A stretch of DNA of 64,000 nucleotides from Streptomyces sp. NBC_01478 (lineage in GTDB: Bacteria > Actinomycetota > Actinomycetes > Streptomycetales > Streptomycetaceae). Under the pieces are notes generated by a model, which worked only from the letters and a program-made list of their open reading frames with translations, was not told where the DNA came from and searched no databases. This document shows, piece by piece, positions 8,192 through 17,308 of this stretch (position 1 is the first letter of the stretch; every line of letters begins with the position of its first letter). The position numbers and the translations under genes were made by a program. The stretch lies in NCBI RefSeq assembly GCF_036227225.1, contig NZ_CP109444.1, positions 10,397,501 through 10,461,500 of the forward strand, given 5' to 3'.

Positions 8192-9448
8192 TCAGGGCAG
8201 CGGGATCGACCGCAGGCTGCGATGGGTGCCCGCCTGCACGACGACATGGCCCGGGTCGCCGCCCGGCACGGCGAGCCGGGGGTATTCCCCGCCCCTCGCC
8301 TGTGAGTACCGCGGGGACAGATGCGGCGCGGCGTCGCCGGTCCCCTTCGGACCGGCGCGCAGGTCGATCGAGATCACCCGGTCCCTGACGGCGGCGTCGT
8401 TGCGCGGGGTGAAGGTGAGGAACCGGTCACCCGCCAACTCCCCCTCCTCCGTGGTGTCGTCGTAGCTCCACAGCCTCTTGGGGTGGACGAGGTCGTACGC
8501 GTTCCAGGAACCGGCGCTGGAGTCCTCCGCGTTGGCCTCGTACAGCACGAGCACACCGTCGGACGAGATCACCCCGCGCTCGGGCTTGTCTCCCGTGTCC
8601 TCGGCCGTTTTCATCGGCCGGAGCGTGTCCGGGTCCAGCCGCTGGAGCGGCGGAAAGACGTCCCCGGCGGAGTACGGGCTGCCGGTGCACACCAGGTAGT
8701 GGGCGCCGGAGATCAGGTTGGGGCACTCGACGCCCTTGGCGCTGGTCGCCACGGCCTCGCCGGTACGGGCTTCGCGCGCGGTGACCTTCGTGCCGTCGGT
8801 GGTGTAGACACGGCCCCCGAAAGCGGCCATGTTTCCGTACAGATCCGCCGCGACGCTGCGGTGCCACAGCGCCTTGCCGTCGGACATCCGGAAGGCGGCG
8901 AGGGTGATGATCTTCGCGCCCGCTGTCGGGGTCTCGAGAACGAAGACGGTCCCGTCCGCCACCCTGAGAACCACCGGGAAGGCCGAGCCGTCGGTCAGCC
9001 GACGCGTCCAAGCGGCCTTGCCCGTGCGCAGATTCGCCGCGCTCAGCGTCTCGCCGGAGGTGGTCACGGCCCGTTCGGTGGCCGAGTCGACGACAAGCTC
9101 GGCGTCCTTGCCGCGGCCGGCCGGCGGGACGGACCAGGTGACCTGGCCGGTGCTGCGGGACCGCCCGACGAAACCGCCGGAACCGGTGCGGCACACGACC
9201 TGGTGGGCCGTCGCCTCGCAGCGGCCGTCCTCCGCCGGGTAGGAAGCGGTCCACGTATGCCAACCCGAATCGGCGACAGGGGTCGGCGAGGCACTGGGCG
9301 GCGCGGATGCCGAAACCGTCGTACGACTCGACTCGCCGGAAGGCGTGCCCCCTGAGCCCGAGCAGCCCACGAGCACCAGGCCGAGCAGCGTCGCGCCCAC
9401 CAACCGTATCCGGTGCAATCCGGTCACCCCCGTGAGAGAAGCCCCCAT
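8192..9448 (-). CDS. PQQ-repeat (beta-propeller) lipoprotein, 5' end next to IS insertion
   Basis: The product is an exported lipoprotein of about 418 residues. The signal peptide ends in LVLVGCSGS, where Cys is the lipidation site, followed by a Ser/Pro-rich linker. The body has repeated blades of PQQ/pyrrolo-quinoline-like type (STGQVTWSV, RTGKAAWTRRL, SDGKALWHR, RTGEAVAT). No catalytic residues are recognisable; such proteins are usually scaffolds or sensors. ATG 9448 has no clear ribosome site, and GTG 9427 (MTGLHRIRL) is an equally good start. Any start further upstream would lie in the terminal repeat of the IS element, which begins five bases before ATG 9448. The insertion has probably replaced the native promoter region, so expression of this gene is doubtful. 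Confidence 0.75.
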   Translation of the reverse strand: MGASLTGVTGLHRIRLVGATLLGLVLVGCSGSGGTPSGESSRTTVSASAPPSASPTPVADSGWHTWTASYPAEDGRCEATAHQVVCRTGSGGFVGRSRSTGQVTWSVPPAGRGKDAELVVDSATERAVTTSGETLSAANLRTGKAAWTRRLTDGSAFPVVLRVADGTVFVLETPTAGAKIITLAAFRMSDGKALWHRSVAADLYGNMAAFGGRVYTTDGTKVTAREARTGEAVATSAKGVECPNLISGAHYLVCTGSPYSAGDVFPPLQRLDPDTLRPMKTAEDTGDKPERGVISSDGVLVLYEANAEDSSAGSWNAYDLVHPKRLWSYDDTTEEGELAGDRFLTFTPRNDAAVRDRVISIDLRAGPKGTGDAAPHLSPRYSQARGGEYPRLAVPGGDPGHVVVQAGTHRSLRSIPLP

Positions 9449-9452
9449 GCTA

Positions 9453-9483
9453 GTGCTGTGACCGCATACGTTCACCGGGTTGG
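9453..9483 (+). repeat. Left terminal inverted repeat of IS630-type element
   Basis: 31 bases beginning GTGCTGTGACCGCATACG and ending CACCGGGTTGG, preceded by TA at 9451-9452. It differs from the right repeat at repeat positions 6, 17 and 20 only. Confidence 0.9.
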
Positions 9484-9641
9484 TGGTCCCTCACGTCAGG
9501 AACTGAGCCTCTAGATCAACACGAGCCGCCAGGTGTTCATGGCCCCTCCTACAGGCCGAACAAGCGACTCAGGGCGGCAGTCACCAAAGCGTGAGTTGGC
9601 CGGGTGCTGCCGGGGGCCGTCGGCTCACTGATTCGCGGTGC

Positions 9642-10661
9642 TCAACTGACCGGCCCCGTTATCGCGTGCGGCCCTACCGTCGGTTCGAGCAGCGACAACG
9701 TCCGCTGCTGCGCGTCGAGGCCGACGCGGATGCCGACCGGCATCGGCAGGTTCGGGCCGGAATGCCCGAACTCGACGTTGCCCAGGACCGGGATGTCACG
9801 GTCGCCGAGGACGTCGAGGACGATCTCGCGCAGGGACGGGGACGCGCCGGGCTCGAGTCCGCCGATCTCGCGCGGCACGCCCACGACCATGCCGGAGATC
9901 CGGTCGAGGATGCCGCAGTGTCGCATCACCTGCAGATAGCTCCACACGTACGAGGCCAGGCCGCCCATCTCCTCCCAGAACAGCACGGCACCGTCGAACC
10001 GGTCGAGCGGCAGCGCGAAGGGCGTCGCCTGCGCCAGCACGATGCGGTTGATCACCCCGCCGATCAGCCGCCCTTCGACGCGACCTGGACGCCAGCACTC
10101 CCACGACGGGCTCGCCGGCAGCGCCCCGATCGCCTCGGTGCCGGTCAGCAGCCTGCAGTAGAGCTGCTCGAGTTCCGCCTGGCGCGCCACGGGCGCGGAC
10201 GGCCACTGCCCGCCGAAGCCGGGGACGGCCATGTCGGCGTGGAACCCGACCAGGCCCGTGCGCCCATGGAGCACCAGGTGCAGCAGCGAGATGTCGCTGT
10301 AGCCGAGGATCGGCTTGGGGTCGGCCCTGATCGCGTCGACGTCAATCAGGTCGAGGTAGCCGAGCGCCGTCTGGCCGCCGTCACTCGCGACGATCGCGCG
10401 CACCTCGGGATCACGCAGAAGACCGTTGAGCTCCCCGGCGATCTCCGCCGGCGTGGCCGCGCTCCACCAATGGCGCCGTCCTGCTTCGAGGAGCGGAGCC
10501 CGCCGCACGCGGAAACCCATCCGCTCGAACACCTCCACCGTCCGCTGGACGTTGGGCTCGTAGGCGGCCGGCAGCGGGCCGGACAGCGCGGCGATGACCA
10601 CGAGATCTCCGGGCCTCAGGGCACGCGGTCGAAGCAGTTGAGGCAGTGCAGAACCAGTCAT
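9642..10661 (-). CDS. S66-family peptidase (LD-carboxypeptidase / MccF-like), IS passenger
   Basis: The product is a 339-residue cytoplasmic serine peptidase of family S66. The Ser-Glu-His triad is visible: nucleophile Ser122 in LGYSDIS, Glu230/231 in LFWEEMGG, and His300 in FGHSGPNLPMPVG. The family contains murein LD-carboxypeptidases (tetrapeptide recycling) and MccF enzymes, which give immunity to microcin C-type aminoacyl-nucleotide antibiotics by cleaving an amide bond. The sequence alone cannot separate the two. The gene starts at ATG 10661 without a clear ribosome site, 31 bases after the transposase stop, and lies inside the inverted repeats, so it travels with the element and is probably transcribed with the transposase. 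A self-protection or toxin-resistance role is plausible but not shown. Confidence 0.82.
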   Translation of the reverse strand: MTGSALPQLLRPRALRPGDLVVIAALSGPLPAAYEPNVQRTVEVFERMGFRVRRAPLLEAGRRHWWSAATPAEIAGELNGLLRDPEVRAIVASDGGQTALGYLDLIDVDAIRADPKPILGYSDISLLHLVLHGRTGLVGFHADMAVPGFGGQWPSAPVARQAELEQLYCRLLTGTEAIGALPASPSWECWRPGRVEGRLIGGVINRIVLAQATPFALPLDRFDGAVLFWEEMGGLASYVWSYLQVMRHCGILDRISGMVVGVPREIGGLEPGASPSLREIVLDVLGDRDIPVLGNVEFGHSGPNLPMPVGIRVGLDAQQRTLSLLEPTVGPHAITGPVS

Positions 10662-10692
10662 GGCGTCAGTGTCGCCGGTGCCATTGGCAGGG

Positions 10693-11811
10693 TCACGCGA
10701 CTTTCGCCGGTCGTCCGCCCCAGCGCAGGCCCTTCTCGCTGCGGATGCGGGCGCGTTCCCGGCGCTGGGCTGCCAGGACGTCGGGATGGCGGGCGTTGAC
10801 GTTGCGCCAGCGCAGGTAGCGGTGCAGTTCGCGGGTCTGGACCGTGTGGTTCGGGTGGTTGGAGTTGGCGAGGGTGAACTGCCGCAGCGGCCCGAAATGC
10901 GCCTCGATCGGATTGGCCCAGGAGGCGTTGGTCGGAGTGAAGCACAACTCGACCTTGTTCTTCCGCGCCCACTGGCGGATCTTGGCGCCCTTGTGGGCGG
11001 AGAGGTTGTCCATGATCACGTAGATCGGGGCGCCGTCGGGGCGGGCGGCACGGATCGACTTGAGCGCGGCCAGGCTGTTGGCGGCGCCCTTGCGGCGGCG
11101 GTTGGCGCCCCAGAGGGTGTCGTCGCCGATGGAGTAGCAGCCGTGGAAGTAGGTCACGCCGTGGGTGCGGTGGTAGGTCGCCGGGACCCGGTCAGGCCGG
11201 CCCTGCTCGGCCCAGCAGGATCCGCCGGTCGGGCGTATGCCGAGCGGCCCGAACTCGTCGAACGCGACAACGCGGTCAGGGAAGCGATCCAGGACGTGCT
11301 CGATCCGGTCCAGCTTGGCATCGCGGTCGGGGTCGGTGGACTCCTTCCAGGTCTTGGTCCGCTGGAAGGTGACGCCGCGTCGGGCAAGCAGGCAGCGCAG
11401 GGCCTCGCGGCCGATGCGGATCACCCGGCCGTGCACCCTGCGGAGGTAGGCGGCGAGCTTGCGGATGGACCAGCGGGTGAAGGGCTGCCCGAGCTTGGTC
11501 GGGCGGGTGGTGGCCGTCTGGACGACGAAGTCCTCGTCGTCAGGACTGAGTAGGCGGGGACGGCCTCCCGCCCACCGAGGGTCCAGAGCGGCCAGGCCGA
11601 TCTCGTTGAACCGGTGGATGACATCGCGCACCGTGCCCTCATCGGCCTGGACCAACTGGGCGATCACCGGGACCCGGTTTCCACCGGCCGAGGCCAGCAG
11701 CATCATCGCCCGCCGGTAGCGGACGGTGTTCGTACTGCCCCGCCGCACGATCCGCTGTAACTGCTGGCCCTCCTGGTCCGTGAGCCTACGGACCCTGACC
11801 GGCTCTGCCAT
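10693..11811 (-). CDS. IS630-family transposase, intact, with TTA codon
   Basis: The product is a 372-residue DDE transposase. An N-terminal HTH region (residues 1-90, including ADEGTVRDVIHRFNEIG) precedes a second winged-helix part with TRWSIRKLAAYLRR, and then the catalytic core with Asp185 (AFDEFGP), Asp268 (VIMDNLSAHK) and Glu303 (NPIEAHF), spaced as in IS630. The frame is unbroken, so the enzyme could be active. ATG 11811 was chosen; ATG 11820 is also possible. Leu18 is encoded by TTA (11760-11758), so full translation should require the bldA tRNA and could restrict transposition to late growth. The start lies 57 bases inside the right inverted repeat. Confidence 0.93.
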   Translation of the reverse strand: MAEPVRVRRLTDQEGQQLQRIVRRGSTNTVRYRRAMMLLASAGGNRVPVIAQLVQADEGTVRDVIHRFNEIGLAALDPRWAGGRPRLLSPDDEDFVVQTATTRPTKLGQPFTRWSIRKLAAYLRRVHGRVIRIGREALRCLLARRGVTFQRTKTWKESTDPDRDAKLDRIEHVLDRFPDRVVAFDEFGPLGIRPTGGSCWAEQGRPDRVPATYHRTHGVTYFHGCYSIGDDTLWGANRRRKGAANSLAALKSIRAARPDGAPIYVIMDNLSAHKGAKIRQWARKNKVELCFTPTNASWANPIEAHFGPLRQFTLANSNHPNHTVQTRELHRYLRWRNVNARHPDVLAAQRRERARIRSEKGLRWGGRPAKVA

Positions 11812-11868
11812 CGCACCCATCCGAGCTGCACGCCTCAGGACATCCAACCGGCCAAGGGCCCGCCAGCG

Positions 11869-11899
11869 CCAACCCGGTGGACCTATGCGGTCAGAGCAC
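11869..11899 (-). repeat. Right terminal inverted repeat of IS630-type element
   Basis: The reverse complement begins GTGCTCTGACCGCATAGG and ends CACCGGGTTGG; it is followed by TA at 11900-11901. It matches the left repeat at 28 of 31 positions. Confidence 0.9.
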
Positions 11900-11909
11900 T
11901 AGGCGGCGA

Positions 11910-12791
11910 TCAGCGCTCCAGCAGCATCCGCTGCAACTCCCTGGCCGCCCGCGGCGGAGCCACATCGCTGCGGTGCGCGAGCGCGATCGTCCGATGCAGC
12001 CCGGGCCGCGCCAGCGGGGTCACCCGCAGCCCCCGCCCGGACTTCGTCGCCACCATGCGCGGTACGACGGCCACGCCGAGCCCCGCCCGTACGAAGCCGA
12101 GCACGGCGTCCATCTCGCCGCCCTCCACCGCGAAGTCGGGTTCGAAGCCCTCGGCGCGGCAGGCGGCGACGGTCAGTTCGCGCAGGTCGTAGCCGTGCCG
12201 GAACATCACCAGACGCTCGCCCTCCAGATCGGAGATCCGCACCGTCCGCCCACGCCCCGGCACCGGCGCCTCCGGTGACGACACGACCACCAGGTCCTCG
12301 CGCAGCAGCTCCACCGTGGTCAGCGCCGGTGACGGGGTGGGCAGCGGCAGCACCACCAGGGCCAAGTCCAGGGCGCCGCGCGCGAGTTCGCGTACGAGAT
12401 CGTGCGAACCGCCCTCCTCGATCAGCAGCCGGATGCCCGGATAGCGGTCGTGGAAGGCGCGCAGCACATCCGGCAGCAGGCCCGTGCACAGGCTCGGCGT
12501 CGCCCCCAACCTGATCCGGCCGCTGCGCAGTTGGACCAGTTCGAGGACCTCGTGCCGGGCCGTGTCCGCGTCGGCCAGGATGCGCCGGGCGAGCGGCAGC
12601 AGCGCCTCGCCCGCGTCGGTGAGCGTGATGTTGCCGCGGGCCCGCAGGAACAGATCCGCGCCCAGCTCCCGCTCCAGCGCCTTGATCTGCTGGGACAGCG
12701 AGGGCTGCGCGACATGGACCAGATCGGCGGCCCGGGTGAAGTGCCGGGTCTCGGCGACGGCCACGAAGTACTGGAGCTGCTGGAACTGCAT
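11910..12791 (-). CDS. LysR-family transcriptional regulator
   Basis: The product is a 293-residue LysR-type regulator with an N-terminal winged HTH (residues 1-60: LQYFVAVAETRHFTRAA, VAQPSLSQQIKALERELG) and a periplasmic-binding-protein-like effector domain (about 90-290). ATG 12791 begins at MQFQQLQYF, the canonical LTTR start. It is divergent from the succinate dehydrogenase operon, with an 83-base intergenic gap that contains a perfect T-N11-A box (12801-12815), so it most likely controls that operon and itself. Its stop lies eight bases from the TA target of the IS element. Before the insertion, the PQQ lipoprotein ATG would have been about a dozen bases downstream of this gene on the same strand. 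Confidence 0.92.
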   Translation of the reverse strand: MQFQQLQYFVAVAETRHFTRAADLVHVAQPSLSQQIKALERELGADLFLRARGNITLTDAGEALLPLARRILADADTARHEVLELVQLRSGRIRLGATPSLCTGLLPDVLRAFHDRYPGIRLLIEEGGSHDLVRELARGALDLALVVLPLPTPSPALTTVELLREDLVVVSSPEAPVPGRGRTVRISDLEGERLVMFRHGYDLRELTVAACRAEGFEPDFAVEGGEMDAVLGFVRAGLGVAVVPRMVATKSGRGLRVTPLARPGLHRTIALAHRSDVAPPRAARELQRMLLER

Positions 12792-12800
12792 GCACCCACG

Positions 12801-12815
12801 ATAGCCGCAGCCTAT
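12801..12815. promoter_or_regulatory. LysR-type T-N11-A operator
   Basis: ATAGCCGCAGCCTAT has perfect ATAG/CTAT arms around seven bases. It lies in the 83-base gap between the LysR gene and the sdhC-like gene, ten bases upstream of the LysR start codon, as expected for an autoregulatory LTTR site. Confidence 0.65.
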
Positions 12816-12874
12816 GGAAACCAGGCAGACCATGTCTTGGACCGATCGGCCCCTTGACATTTAGCGTTCTTGCC

Positions 12875-13582
12875 ATGGCTCTGGCAACGCGGACGGACCG
12901 ACGGCCGTCCATGGCACGCACCGTGTGGGACAGCTCCGTCGGCAAGAAGACAGTGATGGCGGTCAGCGGCCTGATCATGCTGCTGTACCTGGTCGTCCAC
13001 ATGATCGGGAACCTCAAGATCTTCTTCGGCGCGGGGGAGTTCAACCACTACGCCCACTGGCTGCGCACCGTCGGCGAACCCTTCATGCACTACGAGTGGA
13101 CGCTCTGGCTGATCCGGATCGTCCTCGTCGTCGCCGTGGTCGCCCACGCCGTCTCCGCGTACCAGCTCAGCCGCCGCGACATCAAGGCGCGCCCCAGCAA
13201 GTACGTGCACAAGAAGCCGCGGGCGACCTACGCCACGCGCACCATGCGCTGGGGCGGGATCATCCTCGCCCTGTTCATCGTCTGGCACATCCTCGACCTG
13301 ACCACCGGCACCGTGCACTCCGGCGGCTTCCAGGAGGGCCACCCGTACCAGAACGTCGTGGACACCTTCTCCACCTGGTACGGCGACGTCATCTACATCG
13401 TCGCGATGCTCGCCCTCGGCCTGCACGTCCGGCACGGCTTCTGGAGCGCGGCCCAGACCCTCGGCGCGGGCAGCCGCAGCCGCGACCGCGCCCTGAAGAC
13501 GACCGCCAATGTCCTCGCGCTGCTGCTCACGGCCGGCTTCATCGCCGTGCCCGTGGGCGTCATGACTGGAGTGGTGAGCTGA
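12875..13582 (+). CDS. sdhC: Succinate dehydrogenase/fumarate reductase cytochrome b subunit
   Basis: The product is a 235-residue membrane anchor subunit of the type B (single large cytochrome b) class. About five membrane helices are visible (ALSGLIM-like segment at 25-45, [47 protein letters not shown], and a C-terminal [15 protein letters not shown]). Histidines in [23 protein letters not shown] and GLHVRHGFW are candidates for di-haem ligands. It would pass electrons between quinone and the SdhB clusters. ATG 12875 has no clear ribosome site; ATG 12911 (MARTVWDSS) is an alternative. It is the first gene of an operon with the flavoprotein, one base ahead of it. Confidence 0.9.
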   Translation: MALATRTDRRPSMARTVWDSSVGKKTVMAVSGLIMLLYLVVHMIGNLKIFFGAGEFNHYAHWLRTVGEPFMHYEWTLWLIRIVLVVAVVAHAVSAYQLSRRDIKARPSKYVHKKPRATYATRTMRWGGIILALFIVWHILDLTTGTVHSGGFQEGHPYQNVVDTFSTWYGDVIYIVAMLALGLHVRHGFWSAAQTLGAGSRSRDRALKTTANVLALLLTAGFIAVPVGVMTGVVS

Positions 13583-13583
13583 A

Positions 13584-15532
<1,949 letters not shown>

Positions 15533-15536
<4 letters not shown>

Positions 15537-16282
15537 AGCTCACCCTGCGCGTCTGGCGGCAACGCAACGCCGACGCCGACGGCGCCATGTCCACTTACCA
15601 AGTGGACGGAATCTCCACGGACATGTCGTTCCTGGAGATGCTCGACACCCTCAACGAGGAGCTCATCCTCAAGGGTGAGGACCCGGTCGCCTTCGACCAC
15701 GACTGCCGTGAGGGCATCTGCGGCGCGTGCTCGCTCGTCATCAACGGCGACGCGCACGGTCCCGAGCGCACCACCACCTGCCAACTCCACATGCGGTCCT
15801 TCGAGGACGGCGACACGATCGACATCGAGCCGTGGCGTGCCTCGGCCTTCCCGGTCGTCAAGGATCTCGTCGTGGACCGCTCGGCCTTCGACCGGATCAT
15901 CCAGGCGGGCGGCTACATCACCGCCCCGACCGGTGCGGCCCCCGAGGCGCACGCCACCGCCGTGCCCAAACCGGACGCCGACTTCGCCTTCGAGCACGCC
16001 GAGTGCATCGGCTGCGGGGCGTGCGTGGCCGCGTGCCCGAACGGTGCGGCGATGCTGTTCACCTCCGCCAAGGTCAACCACCTCAACGTCCTCCCGCAGG
16101 GCGCCCCCGAGCGCGAGACCCGTGTCCTCGACATGGTCGCGCAGATGGACGACGAGGGCTTCGGCGGCTGCACCCTCGCCGGGGAATGCGCGACCGCCTG
16201 CCCCAAGGGCATCCCGCTGGTCTCCATCACCGCCATGAACAAGGAGTGGCTGCGGGCGACCCGCAAGGTCGCCAAGCGCTGA
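15533..16282 (+). CDS. sdhB: Succinate dehydrogenase/fumarate reductase iron-sulfur subunit
   Basis: The product is a 249-residue electron-transfer subunit. The N-terminal plant-type ferredoxin domain binds a [2Fe-2S] cluster through CREGICGAC and a distal Cys in TTTCQL. The C-terminal dicluster domain has [14 protein letters not shown] and [15 protein letters not shown] for the [4Fe-4S] and third cluster. The start ATG 15533 overlaps the sdhA stop by four bases and has GCGGAG upstream. It is the last gene of the sdhCAB operon, which ends at the hairpin at 16338-16374. Streptomycetes usually have another sdh operon elsewhere, so this is probably the second, conditionally used enzyme under the adjacent LysR regulator. 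Confidence 0.95.
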
Positions 16283-16337
16283 ACTCCCGCACGAACTCCC
16301 TCATGGGACAAGGACGTTCGCCGACAAGATGCGGACG

Positions 16338-16374
16338 GGCGGGACCGGGAGTGGTGCTCATCCCCGGTCCCGCC
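16338..16374 (+). terminator. Terminator of sdhCAB operon
   Basis: GGCGGGACCGGGA pairs with 16361-16374, giving a 13-bp stem with one bulged C and a ten-base loop, 55 bases after the sdhB stop. Confidence 0.75.
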
Positions 16375-16534
16375 AGGCATCGGGGGATGCGGACGCCGTT
16401 CAACAAGCCCACATCCCGGCTCCGGGCACAGGTCACGCGCAGGACGCCCGGCATAGGAAGAACTAGTGCGGCTGGACTTACGGAACCGGCCAGCTTGTTC
16501 CTCCGCCGTCCCCGGCCCGTGATCAGGGAGAGCC

Positions 16535-17308
16535 ATGACCGGCGTTTCCACCCTCGACCGTCCCTCGCAGCCCGCCGCGCCGACCCGCTACACCGTCACG
16601 CTCGCCCGCGACGAGGACGATGTACGCGCCGCGCAGCGGCTGCGGCACGACGTCTTCGCCGGGGAGATGGGCGCCCACCTCTCCAGCCCGGAACCCGGCC
16701 TGGACGTGGACGCCTTCGACGCCTACTGCGACCACCTCCTCGTCCGCGACACGGTCACCGGGCAGGTGGTCGGCACCTACCGGCTGCTGCCGCCCGAGCG
16801 GGCCGCGGTCGCCGGACGGCTCTACTCGGAGAGCGAGTTCGACCTCGCCCCCCTCGACTCGATCCGCCCGGGCCTCGTCGAGGTCGGCCGCTCCTGCGTC
16901 CACCCCGACCACCGCGACGGCGCCGTCATCGGCCTCATCTGGGCCGGCATAGCCCGCTACATGGTCGACCGCGGCCACGACTGGCTCGCCGGCTGCTGCT
17001 CCATCCCGCTGGCCGACGGCGGCGCCCTCGCCGCCGGCACCTGGGACCGGGTCAGCGCCAAGCACCTCGCCCCCGAGGAGTTCCGGGTACGACCGCTGCT
17101 GCCCTGGAGCGCCGACGGCGTGACCCGCCCCACCGACCGGGTCGAACTCCCGCCGCTGCTGCGCGGCTACGTCCGCCTCGGCGCCTGGGTGTGCGGCGAG
17201 CCCGCCCACGACCCGGACTTCGGGGTCGCCGACCTGTACGTGCTGCTGTCGATGCGCCGGGTCAACCCGCGCTATCTGCGGCACTTCCTCTCGCTCGTCC
17301 CGGCGTGA
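16535..17308 (+). CDS. OlsB-like GNAT acyltransferase
   Basis: The product is a 257-residue acyltransferase of the Acetyltransf_5 / OlsB group. Recognisable parts are YTVTLARDEDDVRAAQRLRH at the N-terminus, VGTYRLL, LVEVGRSCVHPDHRDG and a long C-terminal extension. OlsB enzymes transfer a 3-hydroxyacyl group from ACP to the alpha-amine of ornithine to give lyso-ornithine lipid. The next gene is a PlsC-type acyltransferase coupled by a TGATG overlap, matching the olsB-olsA pair. GGGAGAG precedes ATG 16535 by a few bases. Ornithine lipid synthesis is therefore the best inference; other N-acyl amino acid products cannot be excluded. Confidence 0.82.
   Translation: MTGVSTLDRPSQPAAPTRYTVTLARDEDDVRAAQRLRHDVFAGEMGAHLSSPEPGLDVDAFDAYCDHLLVRDTVTGQVVGTYRLLPPERAAVAGRLYSESEFDLAPLDSIRPGLVEVGRSCVHPDHRDGAVIGLIWAGIARYMVDRGHDWLAGCCSIPLADGGALAAGTWDRVSAKHLAPEEFRVRPLLPWSADGVTRPTDRVELPPLLRGYVRLGAWVCGEPAHDPDFGVADLYVLLSMRRVNPRYLRHFLSLVPA

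Larger units (their letters stand above)
9453..11899. mobile_element. IS630-type element carrying an S66 peptidase passenger gene
   Basis: The boundaries come from two 31-bp terminal inverted repeats, 9453-9483 and 11869-11899, which match at 28 of 31 positions and are each flanked by TA (9451-9452 and 11900-11901). A TA target duplication is the signature of IS630/Tc1-type transposition. Inside lie, both leftward, a DDE transposase (11811 to 10693) and an S66-family peptidase (10661 to 9642), 31 bases apart. No third copy of the repeat is visible near 10670, so the peptidase lies within the mobile unit. At about 2.45 kb the unit is roughly twice the size of a simple IS630 element. Confidence 0.85.

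Noticed and set aside
9484-9641. Possible RNA or second gene in the left non-coding part of the IS element
   Set aside because: About 160 bases with no stable structure, ribosome site or coding frame.
15727-17307. Long in-frame N-terminal extension of the PlsC-like gene
   Set aside because: The extension overlaps sdhB and the OlsB-like gene in another frame; ATG 17308 with its TGATG overlap is the sensible start.
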